A stretch of DNA of 14,916 nucleotides, from assembly GCA_002497285.1 (NCBI GenBank), contig DANJ01000032.1, forward strand, positions 1-14,916, read 5' to 3'. The translations under genes and the position numbers were made by a program. Shown one piece after another: positions 1 through 5,044 of this stretch; positions within the stretch are counted from its first letter, which is position 1; each line of letters starts with the position of its first letter. The notes under the pieces are model-generated. The model was not told where the DNA came from. It worked only from the letters and a program-made list of their open reading frames with translations, and did not search any database. The stretch comes from Candidatus Pacearchaeota archaeon UBA92 (lineage in GTDB: Archaea; Nanobdellota; Nanobdellia; Pacearchaeales; GW2011-AR1).

Positions 1-93
1 AACCTGTGTTTCCATTTTTATCTCCACGCGAAGCGCGTTGTCGTGCTCCGCAAAGTTTATTTACGTGAGAAAGCTACCACTACAAATGTTGTT

Positions 94-133
94 CAGGGAG
101 CAGCAACTTGCTCTCCCTGTTTTATATTTATTT
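94..133 (+). terminator. Hairpin plus T-rich run, candidate terminator
   Basis: The arms CAGGGAG (94-100) and CTCCCTG (113-119) pair perfectly. Inside them AGCAA and TTGCT extend the stem past one bulged C. A T-rich tract (119-133) follows directly. This is the classic shape of an intrinsic terminator for a rightward transcript entering from the left. Archaeal termination depends mainly on the T-run, so the stem itself may not be required. The T-rich tract could alternatively act as a TATA element for a short RNA starting near 149. Confidence 0.4.
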
Positions 134-148
134 TAGTAGAAATAATTA

Positions 149-193
149 CCGCAATTCATTCATTGGCTTGAAAGCCAAGGATTTCTTGCGGAA
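149..193 (-). mobile_element. IS200/IS605-type right-end hairpin, apparently solo
   Basis: The outer arms CCGCAA (149-154) and TTGCGG (188-193) enclose an inner stem TTGGCTT / AAGCCAA. Read on the minus strand, a GAAATCC lead-in, the stem with a CTTTCAAG apex, and a trailing TGAATTGCGG match the general layout I know for right ends of TnpB-type IS200/IS605 elements. No tnpB gene or fragment lies upstream on that strand: the neighbour at 302-709 is unrelated and runs the other way. It is therefore best read as a relic or non-autonomous end. The alternative is an independent small structured RNA. The family assignment rests on remembered pattern, not on a search. Confidence 0.45.
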
Positions 194-272
194 GGATTAA
201 AGAAAATCTGTCTTTTTTTATTTTAATTTTTGAGATTTATTTAACTCCGGACAAAGCCAAACAAAGAGAAGG

Positions 273-280
273 TTTAAAAA
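273..280 (+). promoter_or_regulatory. TATA box for the gene at 302
   Basis: TTTAAAAA is centred about 25 nt upstream of the ATG at 302 and preceded by purine-rich GAGAAGG, suitable for a TFB-recognition element. The spacing places the transcript start at or next to the ATG, so the mRNA is expected to be leaderless. Confidence 0.6.
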
Positions 281-301
281 CCCTCAGAAAATCTCACAAT
301 T

Positions 302-709
302 ATGGAAGAATATCCAACACCAAGATTTAGAGAATTGATGCATTTAGTAGATGGCTACGACGGACGTGCTAGTGGCGAACATGATAGAGTCTTGAGTAAC
401 TTACTTGATGTATCGAAAGAAAACAGACAACAGCCAAGAATAGAATTAGAAAATAATAAATTAATTTTCAAAGACAGAACAGGAGCAATAGTCTCTAAAA
501 TAACCAGCTACGGTCCTGAAAATCTTGAAAATCTTGAAAGGGCATATCTATGCTTCCAAGTTGCTTACGAAGATGCAAAAGCAATAGGACAAGGAGCTTA
601 CTTGCAGTGGTCTGAGCAACTTATGAAAAGGGGCCTTGAGCTTTCAGCAAATGATAAGTCAAAAATCTTAGCCATAAATGACAGATTTAAAGGCTTCAAA
701 AGTGCCTAA
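302..709 (+). CDS. Hypothetical protein, 135 aa
   Basis: I do not recognise this protein. It is soluble in appearance, with no signal peptide or membrane segment. The first third is polar. Residues about 48-65 (ELENNKLIFKDRTGAIVS) look like two short beta strands around a turn, and the last 60 residues are rich in helix-forming residues. The ATG start is supported by a TATA box about 25 nt upstream, giving a leaderless transcript. Its TAA (707-709) overlaps the TAG of the leftward gene that ends at 706, so the two genes converge without spacer. Single-gene transcription unit. Confidence 0.75.
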   Translation: MEEYPTPRFRELMHLVDGYDGRASGEHDRVLSNLLDVSKENRQQPRIELENNKLIFKDRTGAIVSKITSYGPENLENLERAYLCFQVAYEDAKAIGQGAYLQWSEQLMKRGLELSANDKSKILAINDRFKGFKSA

Positions 710-1167
710 CTCCTTCGAATTCTTCTTTCTCTTGGTATAAAATTAATCAACTTTCCATCTTTCAAAATCCCAGAACCAAAAAAATCATCTCCTGATTTTA
801 TAATAAAGATTCCTTTCCTATCATCCTTAATTTCCAAATCCTGCCCTTTCATCCAGTTCTCAATCTCGCTTTCAGGAATTTCAATAACATTTTTATTTAT
901 TTTACCCTTGAGCATGTGTGCCCCATCAAGTCCGAGTCTCAATCCTCCATTCTCCTCTCTGAATAAATACAATCCAATAATCTCGATTCGAGCAATTTCA
1001 GACATCTTATTTATTTCATCCTTGCTCATAGATCCTGAAAATCCTCTGATTTTTTCTCTTCCAGTTTCCAACATAATATAATCCAATTTATCAATTCCAT
1101 AAATGTCATTTAATTCTTGGATTAACTTTTTCTTTTTCCCTGATAAAATAAAATCAATTTTTCTCAT
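706..1167 (-). CDS. Stand-alone PUA-like RNA-binding domain, NOL1/NOP2/Sun family
   Basis: The 153-residue protein matches, by pattern, the PUA-like domain fused to the C-terminus of some bacterial NSUN rRNA methyltransferases (RsmF-type) and found alone in archaea. Residues 62-75 contain the GLYLFRE strand, 78-98 the LGLDGAHMLKGKINKNVIEI region, 106-111 a WMKGQD turn, and 136-150 the closing KDGKLINFIPRERRI, equivalent to the usual 'G..lKN.iPk..R' ending. Its likely role is binding structured RNA, perhaps to help the methyltransferase that opens the same operon and lacks such a domain. It is the last gene of the operon. The start is supported by an ATGA overlap with the upstream gene and a GGAGGA ribosome-binding site. 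Confidence 0.7.
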   Translation of the reverse strand: MRKIDFILSGKKKKLIQELNDIYGIDKLDYIMLETGREKIRGFSGSMSKDEINKMSEIARIEIIGLYLFREENGGLRLGLDGAHMLKGKINKNVIEIPESEIENWMKGQDLEIKDDRKGIFIIKSGDDFFGSGILKDGKLINFIPRERRIRRS

Positions 1168-1772
1168 AAATCCTCCAGATGTTCAACTGAATAAAAAGAT
1201 TCGATATGGTGCTTACCATCTTCCTTGATATTAATTATAGTCACAGCTGTATTCTTACTAAATTCTCTGGTTTCATTAATATAATCTTGATCTCTTCTAT
1301 CAAAAAGATTCATCAATAAAGCCCTTTTGCTTCCACCATGCGCAACAATCAATACATTTTTTCCCTTCTCAGATTTTAAAATCTTTTTAAGAAACTTGCC
1401 CGTCCTTTCAATTACATCTTTATGAGATTCTCCTTCAGGAACTTTTAAATCAATATTAAAACCCCCATGAGATTTAGTCCAATTAACATAATCCCCTCCA
1501 GCCTTTCCATTAAAAATTCCATAATCTCTTTCTCTTAACTCCTTAACATAATTTATTGGAATTTTCTTCATTTTCAACAATGGGACAATAGTCTTCTTAC
1601 ATCTCTCCAAATCAGATGAATAAATAATATCTATTTTTATCTTCGAAAGTCTTATAGCAAGTCTCTTTGCCTGCTTCCTTCCTAATTCGGTCAAATCACT
1701 ATCATTTATTCCCTGAATTATTCCTTTCTCATTGCCTTCAGTTTGTGCATGTCTAATGATTATTAACCTCAT
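1164..1772 (-). CDS. Histidine phosphatase (phosphoglycerate mutase-like)
   Basis: This is a branch-1 histidine phosphatase of 202 residues, about normal for the family. The N-terminal RHAQTEGN (residues 7-14) carries the phospho-accepting H8. R57 in the SSDLERC stretch, E81 in RERDYG and the second histidine H145 in VAHGG complete the catalytic pocket. Such enzymes dephosphorylate small metabolites or act as cofactor-dependent phosphoglycerate mutases; the short length favours a phosphatase, and the substrate cannot be read from sequence. The start overlaps the stop of the preceding HAD gene by ATGA, indicating translational coupling within the operon. Confidence 0.88.
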   Translation of the reverse strand: MRLIIIRHAQTEGNEKGIIQGINDSDLTELGRKQAKRLAIRLSKIKIDIIYSSDLERCKKTIVPLLKMKKIPINYVKELRERDYGIFNGKAGGDYVNWTKSHGGFNIDLKVPEGESHKDVIERTGKFLKKILKSEKGKNVLIVAHGGSKRALLMNLFDRRDQDYINETREFSKNTAVTIINIKEDGKHHIESFYSVEHLEDL

Positions 1773-2386
1773 ATTTCAACACCCAACTTCCTCAAATCTC
1801 TGAAAGTCTGTTTATTGTTTTTAAACAAAACAGTCTTCATACCTAATTTCTCAGCAGGTTCAGTATTCCAATCTCTATTGTCAATAAATACCGTTTCTTC
1901 AGGCTTAAGCCCTAGTCTCTTCAAAGTCAACTGGTAAATCTTAGGATTTGGTTTTCTCATACCCACATCACATGAGATTACAACTACATCGAATCTTCTA
2001 GCATCCTTGTTTTTAATCAAAACCTTTTTTGAAGCATGCCATTGGTCAGATAATATGGCAATCTTATATTTTTTCTTTAATTTCCAAGCAAAATCAAAAA
2101 GCTCATCATTTCTCTTAAAATTATCTTGATACACTTTGAATATAACTTCTTCCAATTTTATTATTCCCACATTAATATTTTTTGCAATCGTTTTTAAAAC
2201 AATATTTTCCTTAACACTTCCCTCCATAGATCGCGCATAAACACTATCTATTGCATCAAACCATGTATCCACATCTAAGTCAAAAAATTTAGCAATCCTT
2301 TCGTGTATACTCCTAGAGTGGCCTTTTTTCATACCTTTTTCCAATTGTAAAACCCCTCCGACATCAAAGATAACTGATTTTATCAT
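1769..2386 (-). CDS. HAD-superfamily hydrolase (subfamily IA-like phosphatase)
   Basis: All four HAD motifs are visible in 205 residues: FDVGGV with the nucleophile D8, LSD with S113, K145 in RKPNPKIY, and FIDNRD with D169. The usual second aspartate of motif I (DxD) is glycine here, as in the YihX-like group, whose members still act as phosphatases. A helical cap of roughly residues 15-95 sits between motifs I and II. The substrate is probably a small phosphorylated metabolite or nucleotide. ATGA overlap with the gene upstream in the operon supports the start. Clustering with a Nudix enzyme and a histidine phosphatase suggests metabolite clean-up, which is inference. Confidence 0.88.
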   Translation of the reverse strand: MIKSVIFDVGGVLQLEKGMKKGHSRSIHERIAKFFDLDVDTWFDAIDSVYARSMEGSVKENIVLKTIAKNINVGIIKLEEVIFKVYQDNFKRNDELFDFAWKLKKKYKIAILSDQWHASKKVLIKNKDARRFDVVVISCDVGMRKPNPKIYQLTLKRLGLKPEETVFIDNRDWNTEPAEKLGMKTVLFKNNKQTFRDLRKLGVEI

Positions 2387-3021
2387 TTAATTTTATTTCT
2401 CCATCTCTTATTCAACTCATCAATAGTTAAAATTTCATCACACTTAGCTACAAAATACTCAGCAAATTCATTAGAATATCTTTTCCATTTTTTATTAATT
2501 TCCATATAATTAACCCATTTTCTTTTTCTAATCTGTTTCTCGACTTTCATTTTGTTATCAGTTAATTCCAGAAAGTCTATCAATACCACCTCATCATCCA
2601 ACAGTCCAATGTTTGAAGTAAACTTAAAGGATTTATCATGAATCCCATACTCCCACAAAACAAGAATAAACTTGATAATTTTAACAAGCAAAGATTTCCA
2701 CTCCTTATTTTTATTTTGCTTGAAATATTCTTCAAGTTTATCACCAACTTCAATAACTTTCTTTTGTTTGATATGTGTATCATCTAAAAATTCAGGAAAT
2801 GCAATTATTTTATCAGGTATTTTATTTCTTACAATCAATTTCAATGAATAAATTCTATCCTTTTCTGCATCATTAACTCTCTTTTCCAGTTCAGACAAAT
2901 TTTTACCCATTCCCATTAGATACCTTCTTACAGAGTCTCCAATTTCTTTCTTAGTTTTGAATCTCTTAATAACATAATCGTCATAAACCTCGACATGGCA
3001 CTGCCAACCTTCCTTTATCAT
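2383..3021 (-). CDS. Hypothetical protein with degenerate protein-kinase-like motifs
   Basis: A 212-residue protein. Signs of a kinase or aminoglycoside-phosphotransferase fold are faint: YVIKRF with a possible ATP-contacting K19, then HD at 128-129, N137 and DF at 149-150, spaced roughly like a catalytic loop (HxD...N) followed by a DFG-type aspartate. The N-lobe is shorter than usual and there is no clear glycine-rich loop. It could be a small-molecule kinase, a pseudokinase, or something else. I chose the ATG at 3021 because it makes the same ATGA overlap seen throughout this operon and follows a GGGGGATGAA purine tract. An upstream TTG at 3033 would add four residues. Confidence 0.7.
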   Translation of the reverse strand: MIKEGWQCHVEVYDDYVIKRFKTKKEIGDSVRRYLMGMGKNLSELEKRVNDAEKDRIYSLKLIVRNKIPDKIIAFPEFLDDTHIKQKKVIEVGDKLEEYFKQNKNKEWKSLLVKIIKFILVLWEYGIHDKSFKFTSNIGLLDDEVVLIDFLELTDNKMKVEKQIRKRKWVNYMEINKKWKRYSNEFAEYFVAKCDEILTIDELNKRWRNKIK

Positions 3022-3449
3022 TTCATCCCCCAATACTTGTTCAACATCTCTTTATGAGTAAACGCCAAATCCATCTTTCCAATTTCTTTTCTTGCAAACC
3101 ATCCAAATTCCTTCACTTCCCAATTTTTTTTAATCCTTCCAGAAAAATCGAATTTGTAAACAAAAACAACGGCATGCAAATTCAGCCTTTTTACAAACTC
3201 CTCATTAACAAAAAGTAATTTGCTTTTCTTAAATTTTAAACCAATTTCTTCATTAACTTCTCTCTTCACTGCATCTTCTGATTTCTCCCATTTTTTCAAA
3301 TGTCCTCCTGGCAAACACCACTTTCCTCCATCTACAATAGACTTTGTTCTTTTAGTCAGCAATATCTTTCCCTTCTCTTCAATAATCGCCGCAACTGCAA
3401 CTTCAACTTTCATGAATTTCATCAGAAACGCAACTATTTTATCTATCAT
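3018..3449 (-). CDS. Nudix hydrolase
   Basis: The Nudix box is complete: G49 (x5) E55 (x7) R63-E64-V65-N66-E67-E68-I69-G70-L71. This motif binds divalent metal and cleaves nucleoside diphosphates linked to another moiety. KRTKS and KWCLPGGHL just before it resemble MutT/NTP-pyrophosphatase members, so clean-up of oxidised or non-canonical nucleotides is plausible, but the substrate is not readable. The protein has 143 residues. The ATG at 3449 overlaps the methyltransferase stop (ATGA) and follows a strong GGGAGG ribosome-binding site. A second possible start at M13 would remove a short hydrophobic N-terminal stretch. Confidence 0.92.
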   Translation of the reverse strand: MIDKIVAFLMKFMKVEVAVAAIIEEKGKILLTKRTKSIVDGGKWCLPGGHLKKWEKSEDAVKREVNEEIGLKFKKSKLLFVNEEFVKRLNLHAVVFVYKFDFSGRIKKNWEVKEFGWFARKEIGKMDLAFTHKEMLNKYWGMK

Positions 3450-4420
3450 ACTTCCTCCCTCAACTTAAACTTAGCAACAAAAAAACCTTCCGAATCATTG
3501 TCATGTGGATAAATCCTACAGCATTTTTTAACATTTCCATCAAATCGATTATCACCCCATTCTTCAACTCCCTGTCTGCATTTTAAAGGCAAATTTATTT
3601 TTTCAACATTGACAGAAAAATTCTTTAAGGCAAAATCAACAACTGCTTCATTTTCTTCAGGAGAATGAGTGCAAGTAGAATAAACCAACTCGCCCCCTGC
3701 CTTCAAACAACCAAAAGCGTTTGCAATTAATTTCTTCTGTTGTCTTCCTAAATTCTTAACAACCTTCTGATTCCAAGTAATAAAAGTACTTGGACTACTC
3801 CTAAGAGTTCCTTCTCCTGAGCAAGGAGCATCAAGTAAAATTTTATCAAAAAACAAACCTGCCTTTCTAAACCGAACAGATAAACTAAAGGCATCATTCC
3901 TAGTAATTATACAATTGCTCGCGCCACATCTTTCTAAATTTGCAGAGAGTATTTTTATCCTATTTATTGTCAAATCATTCGCAATTAATGTTCCAGTATT
4001 TTCCATCATTGCAGCCATCTGTGTTGTCTTGCTCCCAGGACTAGCACATAAATCCAAAACAAAATCTCCTGGTTTAACATCCAAGGCAATAGCACTCATC
4101 ATGCTTGAAATTTCCTGAATATAATAATAACCTAGCAAGTGTTCTATGGCATTCCCCAATTCCCCTGGCATCAATTTCTGGTCCACTAACATTATCTCCT
4201 TGTATTCCGAAAATGGTCTTATGACTTTCCATTTTTTATTCAAACGTTCAAATAACTCATCAGAATCAATCTTTAAGGTATTAGCCCGAATAAAACTTCT
4301 AGGTCCTACATGTACAATCTTTTCAAAAGCATCAAAATCGTTATCTCCATTCAATAATTTTCGAATCCTTGCTTCAAACAAGGGCTTCATATCATACTTG
4401 TATTTCTTTCTTTCAGACAT
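3446..4420 (-). CDS. NSUN-family tRNA/rRNA cytosine-C5 methyltransferase
   Basis: A SAM-dependent RNA (cytosine-5) methyltransferase of the RsmB/NOP2/Sun family, 324 residues. The SAM-binding loop is VLDLCASPGSKTTQ (121-134) and the adenosine-binding acidic strand is IANDL (146-150). Motif IV DAPCSGEGTL holds C200, which releases the product. Motif VI STCTHSPEEN holds the nucleophile C250. The N-terminal 100 residues form the family's RNA-binding extension, and no PUA domain is attached. The length and absence of PUA fit archaeal Trm4-like tRNA m5C enzymes, but an rRNA target is also possible. It opens a six-gene operon. The TATA element at 4443-4448 is about 25 nt upstream of the ATG, inside an inverted repeat shared with the antitoxin gene. 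Confidence 0.93.
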   Translation of the reverse strand: MSERKKYKYDMKPLFEARIRKLLNGDNDFDAFEKIVHVGPRSFIRANTLKIDSDELFERLNKKWKVIRPFSEYKEIMLVDQKLMPGELGNAIEHLLGYYYIQEISSMMSAIALDVKPGDFVLDLCASPGSKTTQMAAMMENTGTLIANDLTINRIKILSANLERCGASNCIITRNDAFSLSVRFRKAGLFFDKILLDAPCSGEGTLRSSPSTFITWNQKVVKNLGRQQKKLIANAFGCLKAGGELVYSTCTHSPEENEAVVDFALKNFSVNVEKINLPLKCRQGVEEWGDNRFDGNVKKCCRIYPHDNDSEGFFVAKFKLREEV

Positions 4421-4442
4421 AAAAAGATAAGAAAAAGATAGG

Positions 4443-4469
4443 TTATAAGACTTACTAAAAGTCTTATAA
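4443..4469. promoter_or_regulatory. Perfect 11-bp inverted repeat, likely operator
   Basis: TTATAAGACTT (4443-4453), a 5-nt spacer ACTAA, then AAGTCTTATAA (4459-4469) form a perfect dyad between two divergent genes. It sits just upstream of the TATA region of the ribbon-helix-helix gene, where such proteins typically bind their own promoter. Its left arm also supplies the TTATAA element for the leftward methyltransferase operon. Binding here could repress both directions. As RNA it would form a hairpin, but its position over promoters favours a DNA-level role. Confidence 0.65.
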
Positions 4470-4480
4470 AGCCAAAAACC

Positions 4481-4490
4481 TTAAATACTA
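4481..4490 (+). promoter_or_regulatory. TATA region for the antitoxin gene
   Basis: TTAAATACTA is centred about 27 nt upstream of the ATG at 4513, so the transcript should be leaderless or nearly so. The A-rich CCAAAAACC just before it may hold the TFB-recognition element and abuts the inverted repeat. Confidence 0.5.
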
Positions 4491-4512
4491 CTTCCTACTA
4501 CTTAATAATACC

Positions 4513-4740
4513 ATGGAAAACGTAAGCCTAAAGCTCGAAAAAAACTTCCTACAGGCAATAGAAAAAATTATGAAAAAGCATAATTATATGACCAAAACCG
4601 AATTTATAAGAGAGTCAATAAGAGATAAAATAAGGAGATTAGAAGAAAAAGAGATAATTGAAGATAAAGAAATGATGAGTCAAATAATTGCGAGTGAGAA
4701 GAACATCAAAAAAGGAAAGATAAGGAAACTAAAAGATTAG
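4513..4740 (+). CDS. Ribbon-helix-helix antitoxin / transcription factor
   Basis: A 75-residue protein with ribbon-helix-helix layout: an N-terminal strand (VSLKLE, residues 4-9), a first helix (about 10-23), an NYMTKTEFIRESIRDKIRRLEE turn and second helix (about 24-46), and a charged, lysine-rich tail (47-75) that could bind a toxin or RNA. The family forms dimers that use the strands to bind palindromic operators, and a perfect dyad lies 44 nt upstream of the start. Archaeal homologues usually sit directly upstream of relE in one operon; here the RelE-type gene is on the opposite strand, tail to tail, with stop codons overlapping at 4737-4740. Confidence 0.85.
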   Translation: MENVSLKLEKNFLQAIEKIMKKHNYMTKTEFIRESIRDKIRRLEEKEIIEDKEMMSQIIASEKNIKKGKIRKLKD

Positions 4741-4994
4741 TAGATTTTGTGCGTTCCGACTGCCTGAATAATCACTTGCTTCTTTTCCTCATTAATGACA
4801 TAAATACTTCTTATATTTGAACCAAGCCAACAAGCCCATTTCCCTGCCAATCTTCCATGTAATCTATGTGCACCATTTGATTTATATGGCTTCTCTCTTA
4901 GCCGATTTAGTTTATCTTTGATATCCTTTCTTTGGTTTAGATATTCATTTAACCTCTTTTCAGTCTTTGAATTAGCAGTAAAGACCTCATACAT
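4737..4994 (-). CDS. RelE/ParE-superfamily toxin
   Basis: An 85-residue protein ending in the hallmark RelE pattern: GAHRLHGRLAGKW (41-53), NIRSIYVI (60-67) and the closing VGTHKIY (79-85). Basic residues R44, R48 and R62 and the terminal Y85 are candidate catalytic or RNA-contacting residues of a ribosome-dependent mRNA endonuclease. I chose the ATG at 4994: its TATA element is about 25 nt upstream (5016-5021), and translation from the longer frame (5081) would run into the topoisomerase gene. The partner is most likely the ribbon-helix-helix protein encoded convergently. Transcription from its own promoter means toxin and antitoxin are not co-transcribed, which is atypical for type II pairs. 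Confidence 0.85.
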   Translation of the reverse strand: MYEVFTANSKTEKRLNEYLNQRKDIKDKLNRLREKPYKSNGAHRLHGRLAGKWACWLGSNIRSIYVINEEKKQVIIQAVGTHKIY

Positions 4995-5015
4995 AGTCAA
5001 CAAAAAACTATATAC

Positions 5016-5021
5016 TTTAAA
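5016..5021. promoter_or_regulatory. Palindromic TATA element shared by relE and topoisomerase I
   Basis: TTTAAA reads the same on both strands. Its centre is about 24.5 nt from the RelE start (4994, leftward) and 26.5 nt from the topoisomerase start (5045, rightward), both at the archaeal TATA-to-start distance. The only other AT-rich block in this 50-bp spacer is ACTATATA (5008-5014-region), which is less well placed for either gene. The two transcription units probably compete for one TBP site. Confidence 0.55.
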
Positions 5022-5044
5022 AACCTCTGTTCTATGTGTAAAAA

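Larger units (their letters stand above)
1..301. other. Non-coding leader region with several hairpins
   Basis: No convincing gene lies here. Visible structures are a short hairpin ACGCG-AAG-CGCGT (26-38), a stronger hairpin followed by a T-rich run (94-133), a composite hairpin resembling a transposon end (149-193), an AT-rich stretch (210-240), and the promoter of the next gene (273-280). Positions 26-118 are visibly more GC-rich than the rest of the window. A reading frame is open from base 1 to a TGA at 169-171, but its translation is unlike the other proteins here, so I do not call it a gene. Confidence 0.6.

Noticed and set aside
1..171. A frame open from the left edge to TGA at 169-171, and a minus-strand ATG at 13-15 running off the edge.
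   Set aside because: The translation of the plus frame looks random, with Cys/His-rich GC-biased codons, and spans a terminator-like hairpin. Five codons on the minus strand are too few to support a gene.
149..193. H/ACA guide RNA: two stems separated by an internal loop.
   Set aside because: There is no ACA at the expected place 3' of the lower stem and no K-turn or K-loop signature in the upper stem. The transposon-end reading fits more of the sequence.
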